NCBI GenBank assembly: GCA_010279815.1 | Contig: QEOQ01000135.1 | Coordinates: forward strand, 68,785 to 131,223 | Origin: Brachionus plicatilis | Lineage: Eukaryota; Rotifera; Eurotatoria; Ploima; Brachionidae | Length of the DNA stretch: 62,439 bases | Direction: 5' to 3' | Shown: positions 32,395 through 42,120 of the stretch, piece after piece | Numbering within the stretch: position 1 is the first letter of the stretch | Layout of the letters: each line of letters begins with the position of its first letter | The notes under the pieces: generated by a model | Seen by the model: the letters and a program-made list of their open reading frames with translations, nothing else | Databases searched by the model: none | What the model was told of the DNA's origin: nothing | Program-made: the position numbers and the translations under genes

Positions 32395-33773
32395 AAATTC
32401 AAATTGCAACCTGCAATTTTTCAAATTTTCTTTTTTATTTTTGAGCAAGATTGAACAAAATGAAAAAGAGCAAAAGATCAAAATACAATTTTGGCGGGCG
32501 TACTTTGGCCCGTTTAAATTTAAATATTTTTTTAAAATAAATTTAAATAATATTTTTTTAAATATTTTTTTTATAAAACCTAAATTCTAGTGACTTTGAC
32601 TTTAACTAGGCCACTACAATAATGAAAGAATGAAATGAAGTTTAATTTTTACATTGCCTTTCAATTGCAGAATTTGGTGTGTATCGCTGGAATAATTTTT
32701 ATATCAACTGTTAATTTTTGAGTATGATTAACATTTTTAATTAAACATCTGAATGCCAAAAAGTTTGCAGTTGATACAACATTAAGTATCTCTGATAAAG
32801 ACCTTGAAATGTTTTTAATAAGATAAAACTGTTCATCAAAAAATTTAAATTTTCTAAATCTTTTTCCAGACTGAAAAAAAATTAACTACTAACAAAGTTA
32901 TGGTCATTTTAAATCTATGGGTTCTTTTCAAAAATTAAACTTTTAGAAGGGCCTAGCTCACTCAATTTTAATCCAAATTGAATGAAAATAGTACCAAATT
33001 GAAGCTTAGGATTCACTGAGTCTACTGCTTTTTACAGAATCAAAAAAATTTTTTTTTCGGAAAGTTATCAGCATTTATTTTAATAAAATAGATCTAAATT
33101 GGTCCAAGAATTTTCTATCTTAGAACTTGAGAAAAGGCCAATTTTTTAAGGCCCTTATTCTACCTTATTTTGATTATTGCTTTTCTCTTATATGTTATTT
33201 TTTGAAGGAAGAAATTTTAAAATTAACTGAGTTATTATTTTTCTATCTTTAAACTCTAAAATTTAAAGTTTGAATAAAAAAGCTAGAATTAAGTAAACAA
33301 ATTGTAAAGCCAAATTGAAATTTGAGATCAAGATCAAAAGATCAAAATATAAATTGCAATATTGTTATTAATAATAGAGTAAAAATAAATTTTTTCCAAA
33401 AAAATTACTTGAATGTCATGTCAAGTTTATTTTCATATTTAAAATTTTAAATATCCTTTTTATTGAACTTTAATAGTTTTAAATTTTTAAATTGATTTGA
33501 ATGAAAACTTTCTTTTAAAGACAAAAAATTTAATGTATTAAAATATATAATTAATTTAAGTGGAAAAATGCAATTAATTTTGTTTGAATGAATGGATATA
33601 AAAGCAGTGGACAGTTCAAAGCTTATAACTTTTCTGAAATGTATTTGTCATTTTTTCTTTTTGAAATTATTTAAACTCTAACACTATTTAAAAATTTATC
33701 TTTCAATGGCAAAAGGAGTTTAATTACTCAAAGCCATTTAAGAAATTTATTAAATAAACAATTTAAAAAATAA
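32395..33773. other. AT-rich spacer with a copy of the GGGCGTACTTTGGCCCGT repeat
   Basis: 32500-32640 (GGCGTACTTTGGCCCGTTTA, runs of AAATTTAAAT, then AACCTAAATTCTAGTGACTT and GACTTTAACTAGGCCACTAC) is repeated with small changes at 36431-36633. The rest shows nothing recognisable. Confidence 0.5.
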
Positions 33774-33932
33774 AAAACAAACAAATTTGTGAAATTTGAC
33801 AAATATGCCTTTCGACATTGTGATAATATGGTTCCTTCAGGTGAGATACACTGTGATGATTTAGTTGAAATTCAACAAATTGAGAATAACGCAGCAATAG
33901 AAACAGAGTATATAAACATAAAAAGCAATTGA
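33774..33932 (+). pseudogene. Short coding-like relic, unrecognised
   Basis: 53-codon open frame without ATG: FDKYAFRHCDNMVPSGEIHC and DDLVEIQQIENNAAIE are protein-like rather than A/T-random. It ends at TGA 33930-33932, 15 bp before the duplicated 240-bp block. A good splice donor (CAG|GTGAGA) lies inside at 33838-33846, so only the first part may be exon. Family unknown; a transposase remnant is possible. Confidence 0.25.
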
Positions 33933-33947
33933 TGGACTAAATTCAGT

Positions 33948-34187
33948 AAGAGAATATTTTATGAATAGGAATTAAGACTGCAACAATGAGATAAATTCAA
34001 TCATTAAACTCATCGTCTCCATTGAATCAATGGAATCAAAAAAGCAAACGAAAATCACATGTTTTTTCAGTTTATCAAATTATTTTTTATTATTTTTTCA
34101 TGCTTTATTGTCTGTATTAATTTGTTTGTGTTTTTTTTCAGAGTTGTTTAAAAGTCCCAAAAAAAGTCCAAGTCATTAAAAAATATA
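33948..34187. repeat. 240-bp direct repeat, copy 1
   Basis: Nearly identical to 36112-36350: it begins AGAGAATATTTTATGAATAG and ends GAGTTGTTTAAAAGTCCC, then AAAAAAAGTCCAAGTCAT. The first 20-30 bases are antisense to the reverse transcriptase gene (its LIPIHKIFSN segment). The end is the hAT-like terminus seen also near 26103 and 45393. The two copies bracket 1.9 kb holding a MULE-like fragment and a LINE. Confidence 0.8.
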
Positions 34188-34189
34188 AA

Positions 34190-34719
34190 ATTGTTCCACA
34201 TTTGTTTGAGCAAGCCCAATATCTTCTTTTAATCATTTTTGCACCACATTTATCACACAAATTTTCTTCAGCTTGTATGTTTGAAACAATTCTTGGTCTT
34301 TTGGATACATTTTCTTCAATTGGATTACTTGCATCATCATCATAACACTGAAGCTATGCCACTGAAGTCACAGTTTCGTCGTTTGAATGATTTGAATGTT
34401 CATTGTCGGAAATATAAACTGATCCATTAATCTCATCGTTTTTAATTTTCAAATAAATTGATTTTTTGCAACCTTTCTTTTGAAATTTACAATCGAATGT
34501 ATGCTTATCGCAATCGGCTAATTTATTTGTGCCATGAAAGTTCCATGATACGTTGTCGAAATGTAAATTTTTGATCAATTTTTTGAATTCTTCCAAAGAT
34601 TCACAGTCTTCAACAAAATCGTAGGCTTTAGCTTTGCTTTGTTTGGTTTTTGGGAATTCTTCAGCGTCATTCACTGTATAGTTGAAATTATTTTCGAGTA
34701 AACTCGCAGAACTAGACAT
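34190..34719 (-). pseudogene. N-terminal part of a MULE-type (MuDR-like) transposase
   Basis: From ATG at 34719 the minus strand encodes 121 residues to a TAG at 34356-34354, and the same frame continues beyond this stop for about 55 codons. The first part has FVEDCESLEEFKKLI, then VSWNFHG, a Cys/Lys-rich DCKFQKKGCKKSIYLKI and a SDNEHSNHS segment. This is the WRKY/FLYWCH-like zinc-binding pattern (W..C....C....H.H) at the start of MULE transposases. After the stop come an acidic stretch and a second zinc knuckle, Cys-x2-Cys-x10-Cys-x3-Cys (CDKCGAKMI, then WACSNKC). The DDE catalytic domain is absent. One nonsense codon and truncation make it a relic; a LINE 3' end lies 15 bp upstream of its ATG. 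Confidence 0.6.
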
Positions 34720-34734
34720 TTTGATTTGATTATT

Positions 34735-36140
34735 ATTTATTTATTTGTTTTCTGTACCGAGCTAGAGCTCCTTCAGAATAAGTTAAAAAAATAATGAAAA
34801 AAAAAATAAAAAAAAAATAAAATAAAATAAAATTAAAGTTAATAAAATGAGATAAAAAAAAAGAATCGAAATAAAGTAAATAAGCTAAAAAAAATGAAAG
34901 TTGAAAAGACATAAATAGAAATTGATTGTTACATGTTGCACATGTTTAAATAGTTCAAGTTTCAGGAAAAAAAAAAGAAATAGTAAGGTAGCAATTACAC
35001 AATGGAGTTGGGTATTCAATATATCTTGATTCGAAACCTTCTTTGTATTCCTTCACCAGTCTTACAGCCAATGGAATAGAATGACTCAGTCCTGTCCCAA
35101 CATATCTCTCACTCAATTCAAAAAGCCGATTCGAGACTGTTAGTAATTTTAGTTTATTAAAAGCCTCATGATGCACGATGTTGGAGGGAGTATCATATTT
35201 TAACTTAAGAATAGATCTGACTGCTGTATTCTGAATTTCTTGCAGTTTTTTGATATTATTTTCTGAAAATAAATTTAAGTAAGGAAAAGAATAATCTAAA
35301 ATTGATCCGACTAAGGATTTATAAAGATTTCCTAGTGTGTTTTGATTAAGACCCCATTTTTTGTTTGACAATATCTTAATAATATTTAGCCTATTATTGC
35401 AGCGTTCTTTAATTTCTCCTACCAGTATATTAAAATTTAACTTAGAATCAAATTTAATACCAAGAAATTTGATTTCTTTTTGGCTCACTATTCTGTTTCC
35501 ATAAATTTTTAAGTTTAGATTATCACTCTTTTTTTTGTACCTGGAAAAGACTACTGAACACGACTTTTCAACTGATATCTTCATTTTCCATTTAATAAGC
35601 CATTGTTCTAGTTCGTTGAGGTATTTATTAATCTTATTTTCTAGGTTCCCCTTTTTGTTATAAATGAAGAATGTTACTAGATCATCTGCGAAAAGCAGAG
35701 AGTATTCATTATTTGTTTTGTTTCTTTTGGGGATGTCATTAATATATATACTAAATAAAAGAGGACTAATTACTGAGCCTTGAGGAACACCTGCAGTTAT
35801 TTGATATTCTTCGCTCAGATGGTCATTCACATTTACCTTAAATGTCCAAGAGTCTAAAAAGGATCTAATCCAGTTAGTCAAGTAATGAGGTGGATTTATT
35901 TTAATCAATTTAAAAAGTAAACCTTCATGCCAAACCCTATCAAAGGCTTTAGAAATGTCAAAAAAAAGGCCCAAACTCTTTTTTTTCTATTAAATGATTC
36001 CACAATTTTTTGAATTAAAAAGAAAAGATTATCTGCTGTTTGCCGGTGCTTCCTAAATCCAGATTGCTCCTGGATAAGGAGTGAATTTTGTTCCGAAAAA
36101 TTGTATAGGTTAGAGAATATTTTATGAATAGGAATTAAGA
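34735..36140 (-). mobile_element. 5'-truncated Jockey-like non-LTR retrotransposon with reverse transcriptase
   Basis: The element runs on the minus strand from the junction at about 36140 to its tail at 34735 (TAAATAAATAAT repeats). Its 3' untranslated part contains GGAGCTCTAGCTCGGTACAG, shared with copies at 48786 and 55080. The reverse transcriptase covers 36140-34955. Upstream of the catalytic core lie fragments such as QSGFRKHRQTADNL. A homopolymer of eight A/T near 35980 shifts the frame, so the protein is split. Endonuclease and ORF1 are absent, so it cannot move by itself. Confidence 0.88.
34955..35974 (-). CDS. Reverse transcriptase (catalytic and thumb regions) of the LINE
   Basis: 339 codons without an authentic start; the frame simply opens after a frameshift. 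Visible motifs in order: FFDISKAFDRVWHEGLL (residues 4-20, first catalytic Asp), AGVPQGSVISPLLFSIYIND (61-80, motif with PQGS), YSLLFADDLV (91-100, the FADD catalytic pair), WLIKWKMKISVEKS, and the thumb segment KLQEIQNTAVRSILKL. The C-terminus ends FFFPET-stop. All three catalytic Asp positions remain. The enzyme makes cDNA from its own RNA at a nicked target. The assignment to the Jockey group is based on the SKAFDRVWH and AGVPQGS forms; it could be another clade of that superfamily. Confidence 0.85.
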   Translation of the reverse strand: MGLFFDISKAFDRVWHEGLLFKLIKINPPHYLTNWIRSFLDSWTFKVNVNDHLSEEYQITAGVPQGSVISPLLFSIYINDIPKRNKTNNEYSLLFADDLVTFFIYNKKGNLENKINKYLNELEQWLIKWKMKISVEKSCSVVFSRYKKKSDNLNLKIYGNRIVSQKEIKFLGIKFDSKLNFNILVGEIKERCNNRLNIIKILSNKKWGLNQNTLGNLYKSLVGSILDYSFPYLNLFSENNIKKLQEIQNTAVRSILKLKYDTPSNIVHHEAFNKLKLLTVSNRLFELSERYVGTGLSHSIPLAVRLVKEYKEGFESRYIEYPTPLCNCYLTISFFFPET

Positions 36141-36350
36141 CTGCAACAATGAGATAAATTCAATCATTAAACTCATCGTCTCTATTGAATCAATGGAATC
36201 AAAAAAGCAAACGAAAATCACATGTTTTTTCAGTTTATCAAATTATTTTTTATTATTTTTTCATGCTTTATTGTCTGTATTAATTTTTTGGTGTTTTTTT
36301 TTCAGAGTTGTTTAAAAGTTCCAAAAAAAGTCCAAGTCATTAAAAAAAAG
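36112..36350. repeat. 240-bp direct repeat, copy 2
   Basis: Counterpart of 33948-34187 with few substitutions (for example GTCTC for GTCTCC and TTTTTTGG for TTTGTTTG). Here the left edge is contiguous with the reverse transcriptase coding text, so this is the original context of that end; copy 1 holds only its last 20-30 bases. Confidence 0.8.
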
Positions 36351-37199
36351 TCAAAATCCGAACTTTTTTTAAATTTTGTCCCGTTTAATAACCGTCTAAA
36401 TTTAAATGGGCGGTCTATGAAACCGTCACAATTTTGCTGGGCGTACTTTGGCCCGTATAAATTTAAATAATTTATTAAAAATAAAATTAAATAATTTATT
36501 AAAAATAAATTTAAATTATTTTTTAAAAATAAATTTAAATAGTTAATTAAAAATAAATTTAAATAATATTTTTTAAATATTTTTTATAAAACCTAAATTC
36601 TAGCGTCTTTGACTTTAACTAGGCCGCTACAATAATTACCTGGAACGTCAAAAAGATCATTTGACCGAAATAATAATTTCCTGGAACGGAATATTAAATT
36701 ATAAATTTTATCTAAAATAAAAAATAATTATCAATTCTGTTTTTTGAAAAATATTTGAAAAATCTTTTTAAATTAATTATTTAAGAAAATTATTTTTATT
36801 AAATTCAAAACCCGCCCGCCAATTCGAACTTTGTCCACCCGTTTAATTTTAAATGGGCAGACAAAGTAACTAGAAAAATAATTATCAAAAATTTTTTAAT
36901 TTTTTTAAATGAAGCAAAACTTAATAAAAATTATTCTAATAATTTCGATTGAAGTCGATTTTCGTGAATTGAACAAAAAATAACTTCTTTAATAACTTCT
37001 TTAAACACAAAATTATGACTCCTTTTTTTAGGAAAATTTTTAAAAATCTAGTTCTAAATGTTATGGAGTAAAAACATTTTGTTTCAATTACTTAACTAGA
37101 GCATTCATTAAAACGTGAAAATTAATTACACAACAAAAAATTTAATCATTCAAATCAGGCTATAAATTAATTGAAGCCAAGCTAAAAATACTTAAAAAA
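36351..37199. other. Repeat-rich spacer upstream of the transglutaminase-like gene
   Basis: 36431-36633 repeats 32500-32640 (GGGCGTACTTTGGCCCGT, AAATTTAAAT runs, AACCTAAATTCTAG). Related CCCGTTTAA/TTTAAATGGGC words occur at 36378-36416 and 36838-36856. CCTGGAACG occurs twice (36640 and 36691). No gene; the 150 bp before the ATG are plain A/T-rich DNA. Confidence 0.5.
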
Positions 37200-37910
37200 A
37201 TGGAGTTGGATACCAACAAATACTTAAAAACAACACATTACATCGATCATGAAAGCAAATCAATAAAGGACAAAGTAAATGAGATAATAAAGGACTGTTC
37301 AAGTGACAAGGAAAAAGCTATTTTGATCCATGACTTTGTGCGAGACTGCATACTTTTTGGCTTTAATCGGCCATTTTATGACATGACCGCTTCTCAAGTT
37401 TTGGATGCCAAAGTAGGATTTTGCAATAACAAGAGCACTTTGTTTGTTGCTATGCTGAGAGCAGCCAACATACCATCCAGAACAGTTTTTGTGGACATAT
37501 CAAAAGAGATTTTGAATGGAATTGTCGATCCGCCTACACCATATGTAGACCATTCGTACACTGAAGTTTTTTTGGACGGAAAATGGATTAAAGTTGATAG
37601 CTATATAGTAGATTCGAAGCTTTTCCAAAGTGCCAAGAAAAAATTGGCTGAAGAAAATGCTTGCCTTGGATACGGCGTTAATTTGCATGGAGAAAATGAA
37701 TGGAATGGCTGTGATGATGCTTTTTCTCAATTTGTGATCAAAAATTCGGCTAAATTTTCCACGCAGGAATACGGAATTTTCGACGATGTCGGCCACTTTT
37801 ACTCAAGTGTGGAAAAAACCTGGAGCAAATCAAATTTGGTCTCAAAAACAATATTTTTTTTGCTATCTAATAAATTTAATAAGGCAATTGAAAAAATTAG
37901 AAATTTTTAA
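37200..37910 (+). CDS. Transglutaminase-like (cysteine protease fold) protein, intronless
   Basis: 236 residues, single exon, ATG at 37200 after ACTTAAAAAA. The transglutaminase core is clear: VGFCNNKSTLFVAMLRAANI with the nucleophile Cys75, VDHSYTEVFLDGKWI with His118, and KVDSYI with Asp133, the Cys-His-Asp triad. Before it come YIDHESKSIKD and IHDFVRDCILFGF; after it GYGVNLHGENEWNG, then YGIFDDVGHFY. This whole order is typical of short bacterial transglutaminase-domain proteins, whose substrates are mostly unknown; animal TGM enzymes and peptide N-glycanases are larger. Together with the lack of introns this suggests gene transfer or a retrocopy, though the base composition now matches the region. 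No signal peptide, so probably cytosolic. A nearly identical copy of codons 131-236 lies at 31934. It is followed closely by MYCBP on the other strand (tail to tail). Confidence 0.85.
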   Translation: MELDTNKYLKTTHYIDHESKSIKDKVNEIIKDCSSDKEKAILIHDFVRDCILFGFNRPFYDMTASQVLDAKVGFCNNKSTLFVAMLRAANIPSRTVFVDISKEILNGIVDPPTPYVDHSYTEVFLDGKWIKVDSYIVDSKLFQSAKKKLAEENACLGYGVNLHGENEWNGCDDAFSQFVIKNSAKFSTQEYGIFDDVGHFYSSVEKTWSKSNLVSKTIFFLLSNKFNKAIEKIRNF

Positions 37911-38111
37911 AATAAACTAAAAATTTAAATTTTGGATTTTTTATTTTTAAAATATTTTAAAATAAAAAAAATGTAGAAACAACAGGAACAAGTCAAAATT
38001 GGTTGATTTTTTGTTGCATTTGATCATGAATTCAGATAAATAATACAACAATTTGGGGTATTTAACTTAAATTAAAATCCATGATTATTTGCTAAATTAT
38101 AAATTATTTTT

Positions 38112-38515
38112 TTATTCATTTGGTTCGTATTTGGCCAACTTTTCTTTAAGTTGTTCATTTTCGGCCTTGAATTTGTCTAATTGAGCACTAAAAATTGATT
38201 TAAATTTTAAAATTATTTAATTAAAAATTCTTGGTATATTTACTGCAAATTGTCGATTTCAGTCTTGAGTTCCAAAACGTCTGGAGTATCAGGACCAGTA
38301 CTCGCTTCAGAATAAAAATTTATTCAAATTAATTGATTAAATATTAAAAATTAATTACACAAATTTTTTCTCAAAAAATCCAACGCGTTATTTGGTTTTT
38401 CTGGTTCTTCGTACAAACATACCAGTGTCTTGGTAAGAGCATCCAATACTCCAGCTTTTTCCAAGTATTTTCTGAATTCTTCTTTTTTGCTATCACCTGG
38501 TTTGTATGATGACAT
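38112..38515 (-). CDS. MYCBP: c-Myc-binding protein homologue (MYCBP/AMY-1)
   Basis: Three exons on the minus strand: 38515-38359, 38304-38244 and 38187-38112; 294 bp, 97 residues (human 103). The N-terminus MSSYKPGDSKKEEFRKYLEK and GVLDALTKTLVCLYEEPEKP align almost without gaps to human MYCBP, as does PNNALDFLRKNL. The C-terminal exons form a coiled coil (LELKTEIDNL and LDKFKAENEQLKEKLAKYEP), ending NE-stop. Introns are 54 and 56 bp with GTAATT/GTAAAT donors. In mammals MYCBP binds c-Myc's N-terminus and AKAPs and is found in sperm and cilia. Every exon fits the family, so this is very likely a functional gene. Its stop is only about 200 bp from the stop of the transglutaminase-like gene. 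Confidence 0.95.
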
Positions 38516-39202
38516 CTTAATTAATTCTGCAGGAAGTAAAAAATCAATCTAGAAATATTTTGTTGAAAATAATGATGTCTTGTTTAAAATAAGAAAACAA
38601 AAATATAAAGATTAAAAAATGTTATTAAATTCTTAGCAAGCGTAGCTGTTTCTAAAGAATTAAAAATAAAAGCGTATAAATGAAAAAGTATTCGGATTTA
38701 GACTTCAACTAAATAAATTTAAAAATTTTTTTTTATTTTCAATCATTTAAATGTATATTATATTTGCCACTATAGAAACTTGCAAGAGTCTTTTCAAAAA
38801 AGAATAATTTCAAAATTTTAACCATGCTGAAAAAATTGACTGAAAATAAAAATGAGGCATGATTTAAAAAAAATTTAAATGATACAAAAGAGTATTGGAC
38901 TATATAATTGGGCCAGCAAAGCATATCCACTTGGTCATCAGAAATCAAGTAACTAAGGAAACTTTTTTTTTTAAAGCAAGATAAATCGAATGCATTTAAC
39001 TCAATTAAAAAGAATTATAAAATTATTTTGATAAATATCTAGAATATTATTCTAGTAGATTAAAATTAAAAAAAAAATTTAAGTTTATTTTTTTTTAAAT
39101 TAAAATTTAATTTATAAAACATTTTTAAAAAATAAAAATGAAGAAATAAGAAAATTGATTAAAAAACAATAGTGAAAGATTAATCAAAATAATTTTTTTA
39201 AG
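38516..39202. other. MYCBP 5' flank, AT-rich
   Basis: TTAATTCTGCAGG directly upstream of the MYCBP ATG (read on the minus strand as CCTGCAGAATTAA) contains a splice acceptor-like CTGCAG, possibly for a leader exon. Otherwise nothing recognised. Confidence 0.4.
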
Positions 39203-39711
39203 TTTACAGTGCCGATTTGACAAGGATTTCTGGTAATATTACGTAAATTTACTTTGTTATTTACTAATTATTTTTACCAAAAAAATGTTCCTTTTTTTTA
39301 CTATTTTTTACTAATTTTTACGTAAAAAAAGGTAAAATATGGTAAAAAACGATATTTTTAAAAAAAAAATTAAGAAATTTTTATTTTTCTTTTTAAACTA
39401 GCAATCCGCCATTTTAGTCAACACTATATCAATAACCTATAAGACAAAAAATTGCACAAATTTAATCTATTAAATTTTAAGAATTATTTACCTTTCTTAA
39501 TCGATTTGAATTTTCGTTATTTTTCGTAAAAAAAGTATTTTTTGGAAAAAATTAGAAACAAATAAATAGAAACTAATTTTTTCAAAATTCATTAGAAAAT
39601 AATAAAAAATTCAAAAAATTGAGTTTTTTTTTGGCCTTTTTATTTTTACCAATATTTTCGTAAATTTACGTAAAATTACCAGAAATCCACTTGTCAAATT
39701 GGCACTGTAAA
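39203..39711. repeat. Foldback element with 50-bp termini and TTACGTAA words
   Basis: TTTACAGTGCCGATTTGACA followed by AGGATTTCTGGTAAT and TACGTAAATTTAC (from 39203) is matched by the reverse complement of 39660-39711 with a few changes. Several GTAAAAA/TTTTTAC and ACGTAA words lie inside. 509 bp, no coding frame: MITE-like. Confidence 0.8.
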
Positions 39712-40344
39712 TATAATTTTAAATTAATTTTTTTCTGTTAGAATCATTTATTCAAATTAATTTTAAAAATTTTATTTAGTTTTATTATTTTAATCTTATT
39801 ATATCACCGTAATTATAGTTAAATACTTTCATTCTAATTAAGAATTAAATCTTTTGATCCTCTTATTTTTCAGAAATGGTCAAAATTTTGACAATCAAAT
39901 TTTCAAAAAGCAAAATCAAAAACTGCTAACTCTACCTTCAGTCGGTACCAAGTCCGACCGATAGAAATTGTCCGAAAAAATTGGTTTAAATTTTTGTGTT
40001 TGAATTACAAAATGTTTCTAATTTTGAATTAACATTGAAAATGTGCGATGTTTCAATTATTTTTTCAGTTTCAAATAAAAAAAAAATTCAAGTTAATATT
40101 ACAAGCATTTTCATATTTGAAATTTAACTTTTTAGTGAAAAATTAAAAAATTTAAATAAAAAATTTTTTTTCTTTGTCTAACTTTCTTGTTTTCTTTCCT
40201 CTAGTTACTCTTTTATGTGAACAAACCATGCATGAGATTGTTTCAAGTTTTTCTAATTTTTCAATTTACAAAAAAATAATTTTTTTTTCAGAAATAAAAT
40301 TTACTAAAAACGTTTAATTATTAAAATTTTTTTATTGACTTTAA
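39712..40344. other. AT-rich 3' flank of the vWA gene
   Basis: CAGTCGGTACCAAGTCCGAC near 39940 resembles a decayed form of the GCCGGTCCCAAGTCCGG motif at 29775/30089. Nothing else recognised. Confidence 0.4.
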
Positions 40345-42120
40345 TTACAAATACGATGCTCTGTTTGATCTCTTGGCTTTGAGCACATTTTTTATTTGTT
40401 CATCCGACAGTTGTTCAGCTCTAGTACTACTTGATAATCCTGAAAACAGTTTAATGTGTGTGTCCAAGCTTTTTGGTATTCTAACTTGATTTCTTTTTTC
40501 ATATGCCCTCAACTGCTTCATACTTCTTTTAGCTGAATTTAAGCTCGATCTAGCCACATAAGTAGACATTTTTTGCGAAAAACTCGACCAAAGTATTTCT
40601 TTTGAATTCAGTTGATTTTCAGCTTTGTGTCGATCGCTGGTAAATTCCTGACACTTGGTCAAAACTCTCAAAGCTCTTGCACCATTCGGCAGAGTATAAC
40701 TTATTTGCACTTGGAACGGCAATTTTTCCAATTCTTTGGCACTTTTTCTTTCTTCCTCATCCAACGTTTTAATGCCATACTCAAAATTTATCTCAGTTTC
40801 AACATTCACATTGCCAATATCCTTGACCAGAAAACTCTTCCTATTTTTTTCCAGATTTTTCAAAGTTTCACAGTCATTTTTTTCATATGCTTCCATTTCT
40901 GTTTCCTCCAAAATGTCATCTCTTATGTACAAATATTTACTTACAATCAATTTGGCACTGGCATGTGTAGCAATAAGCCTGTTTTGAAGAATCGTGTGGA
41001 ATTCTTGGCTCAGCTCGCTAGGCTTCACAATATTCACTGACCCATTGGTTCGGTCAGCAACTTTTCCCAACAGACCCAATTTGCAGTCTGTCCCTTTCAT
41101 GGTTATTACATTTACCACAATTCCTCTACTCTTGGCATAATCTGCTATCTGTTCATAAAAGGCTTCTGCTCTTTCATTTCTTTTAATCGACCCCACTCCA
41201 ACATTGGCAGCTCCATCTGTGCACAGGATTATCTGAGATCCCGGCGAGTTGTCCAAAAATCCGATCAAAAAAGTCAACGCTGGCCCAAGTGCAGTGGCGC
41301 CCTCGGTCTCCAGCGATTCAATTTTTGCCGTCAAAACCCGATGCGACTCTAAAATTGGCCTTAAATTTTTGTCTTGTCTTCGGCCTAGTTCTATCAATTT
41401 TTCCCTATCATCCAAAATGTTTGCTGTCTCTGTACCATTGCTTGACAACACTGACTTTATTCGTGATAACAGACTTGAGGATCTGGAAGCTTTGGGCATA
41501 GTGTTTTCTAGAGTCAGGTGTTTTTGAGAATTTAAATTGTCACCTATGAATCTGACTCGGCTGGAAAAAGTGACCAAGCCGATGGGTTTGCTGGCCTGGG
41601 TGCTTTTTAAATTTGTCAAGTTTTCTATGCAAGCATTTTTGACTGCATCTAGTCTGCTTAATTGGCAAGATTCGGAAATCTCTGTGTCCATGCTGGCTGA
41701 TATGTCTATACAGTAAAACAAAAAGCTCTGGTTTTCGTGGAATTTTTTAGTGGAATTTTTGTTAGATTGTGGCACTGATTCAATTAAAAAGTTTGTGTCT
41801 GTGTCATCTGGTATTTGGTTTAAGTCTAAAATGTTGAGTGGATTGGGCTCGAGGCAGAATTCGCAGTTCCAAATTTTTTTGCCACTGTCCACATGGTGCC
41901 GGCTTATTTGGTTCATGATGGCTTCACAGTTTGTGCATTTTATTGGCTCTCCGGCAAACATTTGATTAGTGGACACCAATCTGTCAAAGCTGACTGACAC
42001 TATGTTTGTGTCAGCTTTTCGAATTTTTTTTCCACTTGTCTTTTCTGACTCGGAATCGAGCTCTTCACTGCTCGATCCGTCGTAGCCATAATCGTATCCG
42101 TATTTTGAACAGAATTCCAT
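40345..42120 (-). CDS. Sec23/24-like zinc finger and von Willebrand A domain protein, intronless
   Basis: 591 residues in one exon. The N-terminus is acidic and Tyr/Ser-rich. A zinc finger follows with Cys62, Cys65, Cys86 and Cys89 (KCTNCEAIM, then WNCEFC), as in Sec23/Sec24. The vWA domain begins at FLFYCIDISASMD with the metal-binding DxSxS at 139-143, continues with GLVTFSSRVRFIG, TEGATALGPALTFL and QIILCTDGAANVG. After it comes a beta-rich segment (FQVQISYTLPNGARALRV) and a helical part, as in the Sec23 trunk. The gelsolin-like C-terminal domain of true Sec23 is not evident, and the protein is shorter than Sec23 (about 760), so it is a relative rather than the COPII coat subunit. Similar proteins occur in several eukaryotes, with unknown role. 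The length and clean frame argue for function. Confidence 0.85.
   Translation of the reverse strand: MEFCSKYGYDYGYDGSSSEELDSESEKTSGKKIRKADTNIVSVSFDRLVSTNQMFAGEPIKCTNCEAIMNQISRHHVDSGKKIWNCEFCLEPNPLNILDLNQIPDDTDTNFLIESVPQSNKNSTKKFHENQSFLFYCIDISASMDTEISESCQLSRLDAVKNACIENLTNLKSTQASKPIGLVTFSSRVRFIGDNLNSQKHLTLENTMPKASRSSSLLSRIKSVLSSNGTETANILDDREKLIELGRRQDKNLRPILESHRVLTAKIESLETEGATALGPALTFLIGFLDNSPGSQIILCTDGAANVGVGSIKRNERAEAFYEQIADYAKSRGIVVNVITMKGTDCKLGLLGKVADRTNGSVNIVKPSELSQEFHTILQNRLIATHASAKLIVSKYLYIRDDILEETEMEAYEKNDCETLKNLEKNRKSFLVKDIGNVNVETEINFEYGIKTLDEEERKSAKELEKLPFQVQISYTLPNGARALRVLTKCQEFTSDRHKAENQLNSKEILWSSFSQKMSTYVARSSLNSAKRSMKQLRAYEKRNQVRIPKSLDTHIKLFSGLSSSTRAEQLSDEQIKNVLKAKRSNRASYL

Noticed and set aside
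40612..41965. Plus-strand open frames (40612-41040, 40736-40987, 41249-41527, 41750-41965)
   Set aside because: Antisense shadows of the 591-residue Sec23-like/vWA gene, which has motif-level support on the minus strand.
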